Origin: Staphylococcus simiae
Lineage (GTDB): Bacteria > Bacillota > Bacilli > Staphylococcales > Staphylococcaceae
DNA: 64,000 bases
Assembly: GCF_017357005.1 (NCBI RefSeq)
Contig: NZ_CP071589.1
Coordinates: forward strand, 434,001 to 498,000
Direction: 5' to 3'
Position numbers and translations under genes: made by a program. Positions 53,073 through 63,432 of this stretch are shown piece by piece (the first letter of the stretch is position 1; each line of letters opens with the position of its first letter). Under the pieces are notes generated by a model that saw nothing but the letters and a program-made list of their open reading frames with translations, was not told where the DNA came from and did not search any database.

Positions 53073-54437
53073 TTGGCCAAGAAAAAAGTGATTTTCGAAT
53101 GTATGGCTTGCGGATATCAATCACCAAAATGGATGGGTAAATGTCCAAACTGTGGTGGTTGGAATCAAATGGAAGAAATTGTTGAAAAAGCATCTAATCC
53201 CAAACATGGTGTGAAAACAAAAGAAGTTGCAGGCAAAGTACAAAAATTAAATAGTATTCATCATGAATCAACGCCTAGAATATTAACTGAATCAGCGGAA
53301 TTCAACCGCGTGCTAGGTGGAGGTATTGTTAATGGTTCTCTAGTACTAATTGGAGGAGATCCTGGTATTGGGAAATCAACATTATTACTTCAAATTTGTG
53401 CATCATTATCACAAAAGAAAAATGTGTTATATATAACAGGTGAGGAATCATTAAATCAAACTAAATTACGAGCTGATCGTTTAGATGAAGATTCAAGTGA
53501 ATTACAAGTTTTAGCTGAAACAGACTTAGAAGTAATTTATCAAACAGTGAAAGAAGAACAACCAGATTTATTAGTTGTAGACTCTATTCAAACTATTTAT
53601 CATCCGGAAATTTCATCAGCACCTGGCTCGGTTTCACAAGTGAGAGAGAGTACGCAAAGTTTAATGAATATTGCCAAACAAATGAACATTGCAACATTCA
53701 TTGTTGGTCATGTTACGAAAGAAGGACAAATTGCTGGTCCACGTTTATTAGAGCATATGGTTGATACCGTTTTATATTTTGAAGGTGATGAACATCATGC
53801 ATATAGAATTCTACGAGCAGTAAAAAATCGTTTTGGTTCAACTAATGAAATGGGTATTTTTGAAATGAAACAAAGTGGTTTGAAAGGCGTCAATAACCCA
53901 TCTGAGATGTTTTTAGAAGAACGTTCAGCTAATGTACCAGGATCAACAATAGTAGCAACAATGGAAGGTACAAGACCATTACTTATTGAAGTTCAAGCTT
54001 TAGTTACACCAACGACTTTTAATAATCCAAGAAGAATGGCAACAGGAATAGATCATAATAGGCTTAGTTTATTAATGGCAGTACTTGAAAAAAAGGAAAA
54101 CTATTTATTACAACAACAAGATGCTTATATTAAAGTTGCCGGCGGAGTTAAATTAACAGAACCTGCCGTTGATTTAAGCGTGATTGTAGCGACAGCATCT
54201 AGTTTTAAAGATAAAGCTGTAGATGGTTTAGACTGTTATATTGGAGAAGTTGGTTTGACTGGAGAAGTTAGAAGGGTTTCACGTATAGAACAACGTGTAC
54301 AAGAAGCAGCGAAGCTTGGATTTAAGAGAGTAATTATACCTAAAAATAATATTGGGGGCTGGTCATTTCCAGAAGGGATACAAGTTATTGGCGTAACATC
54401 GGTTCATGAAGCATTATCATTTGCCCTACATTCATAG
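53073..54437 (+). CDS. radA: DNA repair protein RadA
   Basis: RecA-related ATPase that promotes branch migration in recombination. 454 residues from TTG 53073 (AKKKVIFEC), with ggaggtg 5-6 bases upstream; an ATG at 53043 in frame has no ribosome binding site. N-terminal zinc finger C10, C13, C24, C27; Walker A at 94-102 (GDPGIGKST); the RadA-specific [11 protein letters not shown] motif; and a C-terminal Lon-protease-like domain. It directly precedes the PIN-TRAM gene, as in Bacillus (radA-yacL with disA absent between). Confidence 0.96.
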   Translation: MAKKKVIFECMACGYQSPKWMGKCPNCGGWNQMEEIVEKASNPKHGVKTKEVAGKVQKLNSIHHESTPRILTESAEFNRVLGGGIVNGSLVLIGGDPGIGKSTLLLQICASLSQKKNVLYITGEESLNQTKLRADRLDEDSSELQVLAETDLEVIYQTVKEEQPDLLVVDSIQTIYHPEISSAPGSVSQVRESTQSLMNIAKQMNIATFIVGHVTKEGQIAGPRLLEHMVDTVLYFEGDEHHAYRILRAVKNRFGSTNEMGIFEMKQSGLKGVNNPSEMFLEERSANVPGSTIVATMEGTRPLLIEVQALVTPTTFNNPRRMATGIDHNRLSLLMAVLEKKENYLLQQQDAYIKVAGGVKLTEPAVDLSVIVATASSFKDKAVDGLDCYIGEVGLTGEVRRVSRIEQRVQEAAKLGFKRVIIPKNNIGGWSFPEGIQVIGVTSVHEALSFALHS

Positions 54438-54461
54438 TACAACTGGAAAGGAGTTTCTGAT

Positions 54462-55520
54462 GTGAATTTTATACGCTTGATGGTCATTGCGATTTATATT
54501 GTAATCGGTAGTACTTTAGGAATCATTATTATACCAGGCATAGCTACAGATATTGGTTTATCTGGCATGCATATTTTAAAAAATCACTACATTGATGGCA
54601 TCATAGGTATCATTATCATGTTCGTACTATTCGGAATCTTTATTAAACGTATCGCTGATGCTATTAAAGAACTAGAACAATTTATCTTACGTAGAAGTGC
54701 GGTTGAAATACTATTTGCGACAATAGGTCTTATTTTCGGATTATTAATATCGGTAATGATATCATTTATTTTAGAGTTAATTGGCGATTCAATTTTTAAT
54801 CATTTTGTACCAATTATTATTACTTTTATACTGTGTTATTTAGGTTTTCAATTTGGCTTGAAAAAAAGAGACGAAATGTTAATGTTCTTGCCAGAAAATA
54901 TCGCACAATCGATGTCACAACATACTAGAAGCGCTAGTCCTAAAATTATAGACACCAGTGCTATTATCGATGGAAGAATTTTAGATGTATTAAAATGTGG
55001 CTTTATGGATGGAACTATTTTAATTCCACAAGGTGTTATAAATGAACTACAAATTATTGCTGATTCTACAGATAGTGTTAAAAGAGAAAAAGGACAAAGA
55101 GGCTTAGATATTTTAAATAAACTATATGATTTAGAACATCCGTCAAAGGTCGTTAATCCAACAAAGTCACACAGTGACATTGATACAATGTTAATCAAAC
55201 TAGCTAAAAATTATCATGCAAGTATCATTACAACAGATTTTAACTTAAATAAAGTTTGTCATGTTAACGGAATTACAGCATTAAATGTGAATGATTTGTC
55301 GGAAGCAATTAAACCAAATGTCCATCAAGGCGATCAGCTTCATTTACTATTAACCAAAATGGGTAAAGAAGCTGGTCAAGCTGTAGGGTATTTAGATGAT
55401 GGAACGATGGTAGTTGTCGATCATGCAAAAGAATTAATTGGTCAATATGTACAATTAGAAGTTGTTAGTTTATTACAAACATCTTCAGGAAGAATTGTAT
55501 TTGCTAAAAGAACGAATTAG
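54462..55520 (+). CDS. PIN-TRAM domain membrane protein (YacL-like)
   Basis: 352 residues. Four hydrophobic helices fill residues 1 to about 135, followed by a PIN nuclease domain beginning with the metal-binding D164 (DTSAIIDGRI) and containing further acidic positions (DSTDSVKREKG, HSDIDTM, TTDFNLN), then a C-terminal TRAM domain of about 60 residues that probably binds RNA. A membrane-anchored endoribonuclease is the natural reading, but the substrate is unknown. GTG start 54462 with aaaggag 8 bases upstream. 24 bases after radA, likely cotranscribed. Confidence 0.9.
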   Translation: MNFIRLMVIAIYIVIGSTLGIIIIPGIATDIGLSGMHILKNHYIDGIIGIIIMFVLFGIFIKRIADAIKELEQFILRRSAVEILFATIGLIFGLLISVMISFILELIGDSIFNHFVPIIITFILCYLGFQFGLKKRDEMLMFLPENIAQSMSQHTRSASPKIIDTSAIIDGRILDVLKCGFMDGTILIPQGVINELQIIADSTDSVKREKGQRGLDILNKLYDLEHPSKVVNPTKSHSDIDTMLIKLAKNYHASIITTDFNLNKVCHVNGITALNVNDLSEAIKPNVHQGDQLHLLLTKMGKEAGQAVGYLDDGTMVVVDHAKELIGQYVQLEVVSLLQTSSGRIVFAKRTN

Positions 55521-55911
55521 AAATGACAATATTAATCATCGAGAAATAAACCCGCTTATTATTAGTAATATCATAAACACATGACTTATCAAACATAAAA
55601 TATAGTGCTAGAATATATTTTAGTTATGTTAATAAAAATCGGATAAAATAAAGTTAAAATTTGTATAAATAACAAATAATTCTAGAAAATTTTGAGCTTT
55701 ATTGTTATATAGTGAATGATTAACATCACTTAACAAAAGTTAATTAAATTATTCGAGATAGAAATCAATTAATTATGTTATGATAAGTCAATGTAATTAA
55801 TAAAAGTAGCATCATTTTTGATGATTTTTGTCGATGTAATTGGCATACAAAAATGGTAGAATACACAACTTAAAATTAATATTAGATAAGAAGAATTTAG
55901 GAGTGAACATG
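55521..55911. other. Intergenic region before gltX
   Basis: 391 bases of AT-rich DNA. A small hairpin catc/gatg with T-rich flanks at 55810-55829 may end the radA transcript. No T-box and no gene. The open frame from 55840 is just the upstream extension of gltX without a ribosome binding site. Confidence 0.5.
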
Positions 55912-57366
55912 ATGAGCGAACGAATTAGAGTAAGATATGCACCTAGTCCAACTGGATATTTGCATATTGGTAACGCGAGAACAGCTTTATTCAACTATTT
56001 ATTTGCTAAACATTATAATGGTGATTTTGTTATTCGTATTGAAGATACAGACAAAAAAAGAAATTTAACAGATGGGGAATCTTCACAATTTGATAATTTA
56101 AAATGGTTAGGCCTTGATTGGGATGAATCAATGGATAAAGATAAAGGATATGGCCCTTATCGCCAATCTGAACGTCAACATATTTATGAACCATTAATTG
56201 AACAATTGTTAGCTGAAGATAAGGCTTATAAGTGTTATATGACTGAAGAAGAGCTAGAAGAAGAACGTGAAGCTCAAATTGCACGTGGTGAAATGCCACG
56301 TTATGGTGGACAACATGCTCATTTAACTGAAGAGCAACGTCAACAATTTGAAGATGAAGGACGTCAACCAGCAATTCGTTTCCGCGTACCACAAAATAAA
56401 ACGTACAGTTTTAATGATATGGTTAAAGGAGAAATATCATTCGATTCAAATGGTATTGGTGATTGGGTTATTGTTAAAAAAGATGGTGTCCCTACTTATA
56501 ATTTTGCTGTAGCTATTGATGACCATTTTATGGAAATTAGTGATGTAATTCGTGGAGATGATCATATATCTAATACACCTAAACAATTAATGATTTATGA
56601 AGCATTTGGCTGGGAAGCACCACGTTTTGGACACATGTCACTTATTGTTAATGAAGAACGTAAAAAGTTAAGTAAACGTGATGGCCAAATCTTACAATTT
56701 ATTGAGCAATATCGTGATTTGGGATATTTACCAGAAGCATTATTTAACTTCATTGCATTATTAGGTTGGTCACCAGAAGGTGAAGAGGAACTGTTTAGTA
56801 AAGAAGAATTTATAAAGATTTTTGATGAAAAACGTCTATCAAAATCACCAGCATTCTTCGATAAACAAAAATTAGAATGGGTTAACAATCAATATATGAA
56901 ACAAAAAGACCCAGAAACAGTGTTCCAAATGGCTTTACCACATCTTATTAAAGCAAATTTAATTCCTGAAAATCCATCTGACGAGGATTTAGCTTGGGGA
57001 CGTAAATTAATTGCACTATATCAAAAAGAAATGAGTTATGCAGGTGAAATCGTTCCATTATCAGAAATTTTCTTCCAAGAAATGCCTGAACTTGGTGAAG
57101 AAGAACAGCAAGTGATGAATGGAGAACAAGTACCAGAATTAATGTCTCATTTATATGGTAAATTAGAAGCTTTAGAACCTTTTGAAGCTGCTGATATTAA
57201 GAAAACAATTAAAGAAGTTCAAAAGGAAACTGGTATTAAAGGTAAACAATTATTTATGCCAATTCGTGTAGCAGTAACTGGTCAAATGCATGGACCAGAA
57301 TTACCAAATACTATTGAAGTGTTAGGCAAAGAAAAAGTATTGCAACGATTAAAAAAATACGTATAA
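55912..57366 (+). CDS. gltX: Glutamyl-tRNA synthetase
   Basis: Class I synthetase charging tRNA-Glu. Because staphylococci use the amidotransferase route, it is expected to be non-discriminating and to also misacylate tRNA-Gln. 484 residues from ATG 55912 ([15 protein letters not shown]); the ATG just before it (55909) is closer to the aggag site and would add one residue. HIGH motif at 18-21 (HIGN) and KMSKS variant KLSKR at 252-256. Upstream of the cysE-cysS cluster as in Bacillus. Confidence 0.97.
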   Translation: MSERIRVRYAPSPTGYLHIGNARTALFNYLFAKHYNGDFVIRIEDTDKKRNLTDGESSQFDNLKWLGLDWDESMDKDKGYGPYRQSERQHIYEPLIEQLLAEDKAYKCYMTEEELEEEREAQIARGEMPRYGGQHAHLTEEQRQQFEDEGRQPAIRFRVPQNKTYSFNDMVKGEISFDSNGIGDWVIVKKDGVPTYNFAVAIDDHFMEISDVIRGDDHISNTPKQLMIYEAFGWEAPRFGHMSLIVNEERKKLSKRDGQILQFIEQYRDLGYLPEALFNFIALLGWSPEGEEELFSKEEFIKIFDEKRLSKSPAFFDKQKLEWVNNQYMKQKDPETVFQMALPHLIKANLIPENPSDEDLAWGRKLIALYQKEMSYAGEIVPLSEIFFQEMPELGEEEQQVMNGEQVPELMSHLYGKLEALEPFEAADIKKTIKEVQKETGIKGKQLFMPIRVAVTGQMHGPELPNTIEVLGKEKVLQRLKKYV

Positions 57367-57398
57367 TTAAAGAACATATAAATGGTAACAATAGTTAC

Positions 57399-57427
57399 TT
57401 GAAAAAATGAAAGTAACAATTTAAGAT
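57399..57427 (+). promoter_or_regulatory. Candidate promoter of the T-box/cysE transcript
   Basis: -35 TTGAAA at 57399-57404, 17-base spacer, -10 TAAGAT at 57422-57427, about 70 bases upstream of the T-box stem I. Confidence 0.4.
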
Positions 57428-57499
57428 AAAATTGAGTAAATTAAGTCATCTTTTTGAAAGTAATACAAATCAAAGGATTAGTAATTAATCATGTATGTT

Positions 57500-57737
57500 T
57501 CAGAGAATGTACGGTTGCTGCGAGTACAACTTACTGATTAATGAATGCACCTTTGAAGTAACATTTTAATACTTAAAATGAGAATAAAAGAAGATACTGT
57601 GTATAATTTAGAATTGTTAATCATGATAAGTGTGTGGCTAATTCTAGTATGAATATACAATTTTTCTTTTATTGAATTCAGAGTGGAACCGTGCGGCAGC
57701 GCCTCTAACATTAATTAAATATGTTAGAGGCGTTTTT
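57500..57737 (+). promoter_or_regulatory. Cysteine T-box riboswitch
   Basis: tRNA-sensing leader. Stem I has the conserved agagaatgtacggttgctg start and the specifier loop gaa-TGC-acctttgaag, with TGC (Cys codon) at 57546-57548. The T-box sequence gagtggaaccgtgcgg is at 57681-57696 and is followed by the terminator stem cgcctctaacat/atgttagaggcg (57700-57732) plus five T. Uncharged tRNA-Cys should pair with the specifier and the T-box bulge (TGGA), favouring the antiterminator and allowing expression of cysE-cysS and the genes behind them. Confidence 0.95.
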
Positions 57738-57967
57738 GTCATAAAAAATCTTTATGACTGTTCAATATGAATTTAACGCCATTTAAATAGTTAGCACTAG
57801 CGTGACACGAGATGAATAATATTTTAAGTATTTTAAAGTAGTTTAAGTGTTATTAATAGAAATTATGACTTATCAAAGATTGAAGGCAATAAGATAAATG
57901 TTTAAAAACTAATATCATAGCTTAACTAAACAGTTCAATTCATAGTATGTCGGGGGAGGTAAACATC

Positions 57968-58609
57968 TTGCTAAAAAGAATGAGAGACGATATTAAAATG
58001 GTGTTTGAACAAGATCCAGCAGCACGTTCAACATTAGAAGTTATAACTACATATGCTGGTTTACATGCAGTTTGGAGTCACTTAATTGCTCATAAGCTCT
58101 ACAATAAAAAGAAATATGTAACAGCACGATTGATTTCCCAAATTTCACGATTTTTTACAGGAATTGAAATACATCCAGGTGCTAAAATTGGTAAACGTCT
58201 GTTTATTGACCATGGTATGGGAGTAGTTATAGGGGAAACATGCACAATAGGTGATAATGTTACAATCTATCAAGGTGTTACATTAGGTGGAACAGGTAAA
58301 GAAAAAGGTAAACGTCATCCAGATATTGGTGACAATGTGTTAATTGCAGCAGGATCTAAAGTGCTAGGTAACATAAAAATACATTCAAATGTTAATATTG
58401 GTGCCAATTCAGTAGTATTGCAATCTGTTCCTAGCTATTCCACAGTCGTAGGTATACCAGGGCATATAGTTAAACAAGATGGCAAACGTATCGGTAAAAC
58501 GTTTGATCATCGTAATTTACCAGATCCTATTTATGAACAAATTAAACATTTAGAACGACAACTTGAAAAAACGAAGAACGGAGAGATTCAAGATGATTAC
58601 ATTATATAA
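57968..58609 (+). CDS. cysE: Serine O-acetyltransferase
   Basis: Makes O-acetylserine from serine and acetyl-CoA, the substrate of CysK (26581). 213 residues from TTG 57968 ([20 protein letters not shown]), 7 bases after ggggaggt. The ATG at 57947 lies upstream of that site. The N-terminal helical domain is followed by a left-handed beta-helix with hexapeptide repeats ([20 protein letters not shown] and following). Overlaps cysS by 17 bases. Expression is governed by the upstream cysteine T-box. Confidence 0.96.
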   Translation: MLKRMRDDIKMVFEQDPAARSTLEVITTYAGLHAVWSHLIAHKLYNKKKYVTARLISQISRFFTGIEIHPGAKIGKRLFIDHGMGVVIGETCTIGDNVTIYQGVTLGGTGKEKGKRHPDIGDNVLIAAGSKVLGNIKIHSNVNIGANSVVLQSVPSYSTVVGIPGHIVKQDGKRIGKTFDHRNLPDPIYEQIKHLERQLEKTKNGEIQDDYII

Positions 58610-59993
58610 TACATTGACACGTCAAAAAGAAGTATTTAAACCGATAGAACCAGGAAAAGTTAAAATGTATGTTTGTGGACCTACAGTATATAATTATATT
58701 CATATCGGAAATGCCAGACCAGCAATTAATTACGATGTTGTAAGACGTTATTTTGAGTACCAAGGTTATGACGTAGATTATGTTTCCAATTTTACTGATG
58801 TAGACGATAAACTTATTAATCGTTCAAAAGAACTAAATCAAAGTGTTCCAGAAATTGCGGACAGATATATTGAAGCATTTTATGAAGATGTAGGTGCTTT
58901 AAATGTTAAAAAAGCTACATCTAATCCGCGTGTCATGGATCATATGGACGATATTATACAATTTATAAAAGATTTGGTTGATCAAGGTTATGCGTATGAA
59001 AGTGGCGGAGATGTATACTTCCGAACTCGTAAATTTGATGGATATGGCAAATTAAGTCATCAATCTATCGATGATTTAAAGGTAGGTGCTCGTATAGACA
59101 CAGGAGAACATAAGGAAGACGCCTTAGATTTCACATTGTGGAAGAAAGCTAAGCCTGGTGAAATTAGTTGGGACAGTCCTTTTGGAGAGGGACGACCAGG
59201 TTGGCATATTGAATGTTCAGTTATGGCATTTCATGAATTAGGTGCAACGATCGATATACATGCTGGAGGATCAGATTTACAATTCCCACACCACGAAAAC
59301 GAAATTGCTCAGTCAGAAGCACATAATCATGCGCCATTTGCTAATTATTGGATGCATAATGGATTTATTAATATTGATAATGAAAAGATGAGTAAATCAT
59401 TAGGAAATTTCATTTTAGTTCATGACATTATTAAAGAAGTAGATCCAGATGTATTACGCTTTTTCATGATTAGTGTACATTATAGAAGCCCTATTAATTA
59501 TAATTTAGAACTAGTTGAAGCAGCACGCAGTGGACTAGAAAGAATTAGAAATAGCTACCAATTAATTGAAGAGCGACAAGAAATTGCAACTGATATTGAA
59601 GAACAAAATGATTATATTAAACAAATACAAGCTATCTTAGATCGATTTGAAACAGTGATGAACGATGATTTTAATACAGCAAATGCTATTACAGCTTGGT
59701 ATGATTTAGCAAAATTGGCAAACAAATATGTATTAGAAAATACGACATCATCAAAAGTAATTGCTAAATTTAAAGAGGTTTATCAAATTTTCAGCGATGT
59801 ATTAGGTATTCCTTTAAAAGATTCAAAAGTAGAATTATTACTAGATGAAGATATAGAAAAGTTAATTGAAGAACGTAATCAAGCTAGGAAAAATAAAGAT
59901 TTTGCACGTGCTGATAAAATTAGAGATATGTTAAAAGAACAAAATATTATATTAGAAGACACACCACAAGGGGTTAGATTTAAACGTGGATAA
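58593..59993 (+). CDS. cysS: Cysteinyl-tRNA synthetase
   Basis: Class I synthetase charging tRNA-Cys. 466 residues from ATG 58593 ([11 protein letters not shown]), 6-7 bases after ggagag. C28 of [13 protein letters not shown] is the first zinc ligand and HIGN occupies 37-40. The other zinc ligands are in [10 protein letters not shown] and [15 protein letters not shown] is at 265-269. A C-terminal DALR-type anticodon domain follows. Overlaps cysE upstream and mrnC downstream (8 bases), making a compact T-box-controlled operon. Confidence 0.98.
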   Translation: MITLYNTLTRQKEVFKPIEPGKVKMYVCGPTVYNYIHIGNARPAINYDVVRRYFEYQGYDVDYVSNFTDVDDKLINRSKELNQSVPEIADRYIEAFYEDVGALNVKKATSNPRVMDHMDDIIQFIKDLVDQGYAYESGGDVYFRTRKFDGYGKLSHQSIDDLKVGARIDTGEHKEDALDFTLWKKAKPGEISWDSPFGEGRPGWHIECSVMAFHELGATIDIHAGGSDLQFPHHENEIAQSEAHNHAPFANYWMHNGFINIDNEKMSKSLGNFILVHDIIKEVDPDVLRFFMISVHYRSPINYNLELVEAARSGLERIRNSYQLIEERQEIATDIEEQNDYIKQIQAILDRFETVMNDDFNTANAITAWYDLAKLANKYVLENTTSSKVIAKFKEVYQIFSDVLGIPLKDSKVELLLDEDIEKLIEERNQARKNKDFARADKIRDMLKEQNIILEDTPQGVRFKRG

Positions 59994-60390
59994 CCAACAA
60001 GTGGATCATATTAAATTATTAAACCCATTAACTTTAGCCTATATGGGAGATGCAGTGTTGGATCAATATGTTCGTTCTTATATCGTTTTAAAACTAAAAA
60101 GTAAACCTAATAGGCTACATCAGGTAGCGAAACAATATGTATCTGCTAAAAGCCAAGCGCAAACGTTAGAATTATTAATTGAAGAACAATGGTTTACAGA
60201 AGAAGAAATGGATATTTTAAAAAGAGGACGTAACGCCAAAAGTTATACCAAAGCCAAAAATACAGATATCCAAACGTATAGAAAGAGTTCTGCTCTAGAA
60301 GCCGTGCTTGGTTATTTATATTTAAAAGAGCAAGAAGAAAGACTAGAACAATTATTAACAAAAATAATCAACATTGTTAACGAAAGGTAG
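59986..60390 (+). CDS. mrnC: Mini-ribonuclease III
   Basis: RNase III-like enzyme lacking the dsRNA-binding domain, which trims 23S rRNA precursor ends in Firmicutes. 134 residues. The RNase III signature with catalytic acidic residues is present ([14 protein letters not shown] near the N terminus and [11 protein letters not shown] near the C terminus). Start is GTG 59986, overlapping cysS by 8 bases. Its presumed substrates are the processing stems flanking the two 23S genes in this window. Confidence 0.96.
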   Translation: MDNQQVDHIKLLNPLTLAYMGDAVLDQYVRSYIVLKLKSKPNRLHQVAKQYVSAKSQAQTLELLIEEQWFTEEEMDILKRGRNAKSYTKAKNTDIQTYRKSSALEAVLGYLYLKEQEERLEQLLTKIINIVNER

Positions 60391-60397
60391 TGACTTT

Positions 60398-61144
60398 ATG
60401 GAAGATACAGTTATTGTTGGCAGACATGCAGTTAGAGAAGCGATTATCTCTGGACATCCAATCAATAAAATATTGATCCAAGATGGTATAAAAAAACAAC
60501 AAATTAATGAGATATTAAAAAATGCAAAAGATCAAAAAATAATAGTTCAAACTGTTCCAAAATCCAAATTAGATTTTTTAGCAAATGCACCTCATCAGGG
60601 TGTTGCTGCTTTGATTGCACCATATGAATATGCTGATTTCAATCAATTTTTAAAAGAGCAAAAAGACAAAGAGGGATTATCTACAGTATTGATATTAGAT
60701 GGTTTAGAAGACCCGCATAACTTAGGGTCTATCCTTAGAACTGCTGATGCTACAGGAGTGGATGGTGTTATCATCCCTAAACGTCGTTCAGTGACATTAA
60801 CACAAACAGTTGCCAAAGCATCTACCGGAGCGATTCAGCACGTTCCAGTAATCAGAGTAACCAACTTAGCTAATACAATTGATGAACTAAAAGACAATGG
60901 TTTTTGGGTTGCAGGTACGGAAGCAAACAATGCAACAGATTATCGTAATTTAGAAGCGGATATGTCATTAGCAATTGTTATTGGAAGTGAAGGACAAGGC
61001 ATGAGTCGTCTTGTAAGTGATAAGTGCGATTTTTATATTAAAATTCCAATGGTTGGACATGTTAATAGTTTAAATGCATCTGTAGCAGCTAGTATAATGA
61101 TGTATGAAGTTTATAGAAAAAGAAATGACATTGAGGCAACATAA
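60398..61144 (+). CDS. rlmB: 23S rRNA (guanosine-2'-O)-methyltransferase RlmB
   Basis: SpoU/TrmH-family SPOUT methyltransferase. 248 residues from ATG 60398 ([16 protein letters not shown]). An N-terminal substrate-binding domain is followed by the deep-knot catalytic domain with motif 1 ([15 protein letters not shown]), motif 2 ([12 protein letters not shown]) and motif 3 ([10 protein letters not shown]). RlmB in E. coli methylates G2251 of 23S rRNA; YacO-type orthologues are annotated the same way. Located 7 bases after mrnC; its stop overlaps the rae1 start by one base (TAATG). Confidence 0.95.
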   Translation: MEDTVIVGRHAVREAIISGHPINKILIQDGIKKQQINEILKNAKDQKIIVQTVPKSKLDFLANAPHQGVAALIAPYEYADFNQFLKEQKDKEGLSTVLILDGLEDPHNLGSILRTADATGVDGVIIPKRRSVTLTQTVAKASTGAIQHVPVIRVTNLANTIDELKDNGFWVAGTEANNATDYRNLEADMSLAIVIGSEGQGMSRLVSDKCDFYIKIPMVGHVNSLNASVAASIMMYEVYRKRNDIEAT

Positions 61145-61668
61145 TGAAAGAACGTTATTTGATAATAGACGGTTACAATATGATAGGACAATCTACTAGA
61201 CTTAGTGCTATTGCGAAAGAAAATTTGGAAGAAGCACGCCAACAACTATTAGATACTATTGCCAACTATAGTGCTGTAATTACAGATGAAGTGATTTGCG
61301 TCTTTGATGCCTATGAACAATCTGGTATTGAAAGAGAATATATCTATCATGGAGTGAAAACAATTTTCACCAAAGAAAAGGAAACTGCTGATAGTTTTAT
61401 AGAACGCTATGTATATGAACTTTATGATAAACATACAAAGCATATTACTGTAGTAACGAGTGATATGAGTGAACAACATGCAATTTTTGGTTCAGGAGCA
61501 TACAGAATTTCTTCAAGGGAAATGTGGAGAGACTTGGAAGAAAGTGCGATAGATGTCAGTAAATCACTGGAAGATATTAGTGAAAATAAGCCAAGAACTC
61601 GAATTCAGTTATCTTCAGACATACTTGCCAAATTTGAAGAAATTCGCAGAGGAGATAATAAAAAGTAG
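61144..61668 (+). CDS. rae1: NYN-domain ribosome-associated endoribonuclease Rae1 (YacP)
   Basis: PIN/NYN-fold nuclease that in B. subtilis enters the ribosomal A site and cleaves certain mRNAs. 174 residues. Acidic active-site residues are visible in LIIDGYNMIG (near residue 8), VICVFDAYEQSG and VVTSDMSEQ. The C-terminal basic tail (RRGDNKK) may contact rRNA. It continues the cysE-cysS-mrnC-rlmB operon and precedes sigH by 74 bases. Function in staphylococci is inferred by orthology only. Confidence 0.93.
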   Translation: MKERYLIIDGYNMIGQSTRLSAIAKENLEEARQQLLDTIANYSAVITDEVICVFDAYEQSGIEREYIYHGVKTIFTKEKETADSFIERYVYELYDKHTKHITVVTSDMSEQHAIFGSGAYRISSREMWRDLEESAIDVSKSLEDISENKPRTRIQLSSDILAKFEEIRRGDNKK

Positions 61669-61742
61669 TGTTTTTGTCATCTTGAAATTTTTATATGTCT
61701 ACGTATAAACTAACCTTAATTTAACTTGAAAGGTATGAAAGC

Positions 61743-62297
61743 GTGACATATCAATTTTCAAATAACTCTAATGATAAACAGCATCTAGATACATCAACAT
61801 ACTTTAACGACTTATTAAAACAATTGCATCCGACAATTATGAGTAGAATCATGAAGATGAGAATTAACGATTGTGATAAAGAGGATTTATATCAAGAGGT
61901 AATCATTAGAATCTATAAAGCAACAAAGACGTTTGATTTTAATGGTAAGCAGCCATTTAATCATTATGTACAATGCGTTATAAGTTCAGTGAAATATGAT
62001 TATTTACGTAAATATTTAGCAATCACTAGAAGGACTGAAAGCTTAATCAACGAATATAGAGTAAAATATAGTAATCATTCACTATATAAAGAAACAGAAT
62101 TAAGTTGTCTCTACAAAATACAATTAACAGAACTACAAAGGCAATTTAGACATTTAAGTATATTTGAAAAAGAAGTAATGACGCTAGTATGTCAATATTA
62201 TAGTCCTAAAGAAATTGCTACAATACTCAATGTTAGTGATAAAAAAGTATACAATGCAATACAAAGAAGTAAACAAAAAATTAAAACATATTGTTAA
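61743..62297 (+). CDS. sigH: RNA polymerase sigma factor SigH
   Basis: Alternative sigma factor. In S. aureus the orthologue directs late-competence comE/comG genes and affects prophage stability. 184 residues: region 2 lies around DKEDLYQEVIIRIYKATKTF and PFNHYVQCVISSVKYDYLRK, and region 4 helix-turn-helix is YSPKEIATILNVSDKKVYNA. GTG start 61743 with gaaagg upstream. The N-terminal 20 residues and the linker between regions differ from S. aureus as I remember it, in line with the fast divergence of this gene. Conserved position between rae1 and rpmG. Confidence 0.92.
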   Translation: MTYQFSNNSNDKQHLDTSTYFNDLLKQLHPTIMSRIMKMRINDCDKEDLYQEVIIRIYKATKTFDFNGKQPFNHYVQCVISSVKYDYLRKYLAITRRTESLINEYRVKYSNHSLYKETELSCLYKIQLTELQRQFRHLSIFEKEVMTLVCQYYSPKEIATILNVSDKKVYNAIQRSKQKIKTYC

Positions 62298-62351
62298 AGA
62301 GGTTATTATAAATATGGTAACGATAAAGTGAAGACATATTGTTTAGCTAGT

Positions 62352-62381
62352 TTGACAGTTGTTATAAATTTTATGTATAGT
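62352..62381 (+). promoter_or_regulatory. Promoter of rpmG-secE-nusG
   Basis: Perfect -35 TTGACA at 62352-62357, 18-base spacer, -10 TATAGT at 62376-62381, 34 bases before the rpmG start. Confidence 0.7.
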
Positions 62382-62415
62382 ATACTGGTATTATAATGAA
62401 CAAAGGTGAATTATA

Positions 62416-62559
62416 GTGAGAAAAATACCGTTAAATTGTGAAGTTTGTGGTAGTAGAAATTACCACGTTCCCAAACAGGGAGATGCATCAGTTAGATTAA
62501 GTATAAAGAAATATTGTCCTAAATGTAATGCGCATACAATTCATAAAGAGTCGAAATAA
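62416..62559 (+). CDS. rpmG: 50S ribosomal protein L33
   Basis: 47-residue ribosomal protein that starts with GTG at 62416 ([15 protein letters not shown]), preceded by aaaggtg. It is the zinc-binding (C+) form, with CEVC and CPKC pairs, and ends AHTIHKESK. Conserved partner of secE and nusG. Easily missed because of its size and GTG start. Staphylococci carry more than one L33 gene, so a zinc-free paralogue may exist elsewhere. Confidence 0.95.
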   Translation: MRKIPLNCEVCGSRNYHVPKQGDASVRLSIKKYCPKCNAHTIHKESK

Positions 62560-62611
62560 ATGTATTCATTATGGCAAGGTTATATGTTTGAAAGATTTGG
62601 AGGTAGTACAA

Positions 62612-62794
62612 ATGGCTAAAAAAGAAAGTTTCTTTAAAGGCGTTAAGTCTGAAATGGAAAAAACAAGTTGGCCGACAAAAGAAGAGTTATTTAAATATAC
62701 TGTTATAGTTGTATCAACTGTGATATTCTTCTTAGTCTTTTTCTATGCCTTAGATATTGGAATAACTGCATTGAAAAATTTATTATTTGGTTAG
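62612..62794 (+). CDS. secE: Preprotein translocase subunit SecE
   Basis: Essential clamp subunit of the SecYEG channel. 60 residues from ATG 62612 ([20 protein letters not shown]), with ggaggt upstream. A conserved amphipathic helix ([15 protein letters not shown]) precedes one transmembrane helix at about 30-50 ([17 protein letters not shown]). This short single-span form is typical of Gram-positives. The upstream in-frame extension overlaps rpmG and is not part of the gene. nusG follows 12 bases later. Confidence 0.97.
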   Translation: MAKKESFFKGVKSEMEKTSWPTKEELFKYTVIVVSTVIFFLVFFYALDIGITALKNLLFG

Positions 62795-62806
62795 AGGAGT
62801 GAAGAC

Positions 62807-63355
62807 ATGTCTGAAGAAGTTGGCGCAAAGCGTTGGTATGCCGTGCATACATATTCAGGATATGAAAATAAAGTTAAAAAGAATTTAGAAAAAAGAGTAG
62901 AATCTATGAATATGACTGAACAGATTTTTAGAGTAGTCATACCAGAAGAAGAGGAAACTCAAGTAAAAGATGGTAAGGCTAAAACGACAGTTAAAAAAAC
63001 CTTCCCTGGTTATGTACTAGTTGAGTTAGTTATGACTGATGAATCTTGGTATGTAGTAAGAAATACACCAGGAGTAACAGGATTTGTAGGATCTGCAGGC
63101 GCAGGATCTAAACCTAATCCATTATTACCTGATGAAGTTCGTTTCATTCTAAAACAAATGGGTCTAAAAGAAAAAACAATCGATGTAGAATTAGACGTTG
63201 GAGAACAAGTTCGCATCAAGTCTGGTCCGTTCGCAAATCAAGTAGGAGAAGTTCAAGAAGTTGAAGCGGACAAATTTAAATTGACAGTTTTAGTAGATAT
63301 GTTTGGCCGTGAAACACCAGTAGAAGTTGAATTTGATCAAGTAGAAAAGCTGTAA
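62807..63355 (+). CDS. nusG: Transcription termination/antitermination factor NusG
   Basis: RNA polymerase-binding elongation factor. 182 residues: NGN domain (KRWYAVHTYSGYENKVKKNL, then FPGYVLVELVMTDESWYVVR) and C-terminal KOW domain (EQVRIKSGPFANQVGEVQEV). In Firmicutes NusG is known to stimulate pausing. 12 bases after secE with gaggagtg as ribosome binding site. A 9-bp hairpin at 63369-63402 follows and the rplK promoter overlaps its end. Confidence 0.98.
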   Translation: MSEEVGAKRWYAVHTYSGYENKVKKNLEKRVESMNMTEQIFRVVIPEEEETQVKDGKAKTTVKKTFPGYVLVELVMTDESWYVVRNTPGVTGFVGSAGAGSKPNPLLPDEVRFILKQMGLKEKTIDVELDVGEQVRIKSGPFANQVGEVQEVEADKFKLTVLVDMFGRETPVEVEFDQVEKL

Positions 63356-63368
63356 AAATTAACAGTTT

Positions 63369-63408
63369 AATACTAATAATCATCAAATATAACATTAGTA
63401 TTGATTTT
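63369..63408 (+). terminator. Weak terminator-like hairpin after nusG
   Basis: aatactaat (63369-63377) pairs with attagtatt (63394-63402), AT-only stem with a 16-base loop, followed by gattttct. It overlaps the -35 of the rplK promoter. Confidence 0.4.
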
Positions 63409-63430
63409 CTAAATAAAAAAGTGTTAAAAT
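63401..63430 (+). promoter_or_regulatory. Candidate promoter of the rplK operon
   Basis: -35 TTGATT at 63401-63406, 18-base spacer, -10 TAAAAT at 63425-63430. The structured leader begins at about the expected start site. Confidence 0.55.
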
Positions 63431-63432
63431 AA

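Larger units (their letters stand above)
57367..57967. other. Leader region gltX-cysE containing a T-box
   Basis: About 600 bases with a candidate promoter (57399-57427), the cysteine T-box with terminator (57500-57737), then about 215 AT-rich bases up to the cysE ribosome binding site (ggggaggt). No gene. Confidence 0.75.

Noticed and set aside
56030-56392. 120-codon reverse-strand frame inside gltX
   Set aside because: Shadow of gltX; repetitive V, H and L composition results from the complementary codon pattern.
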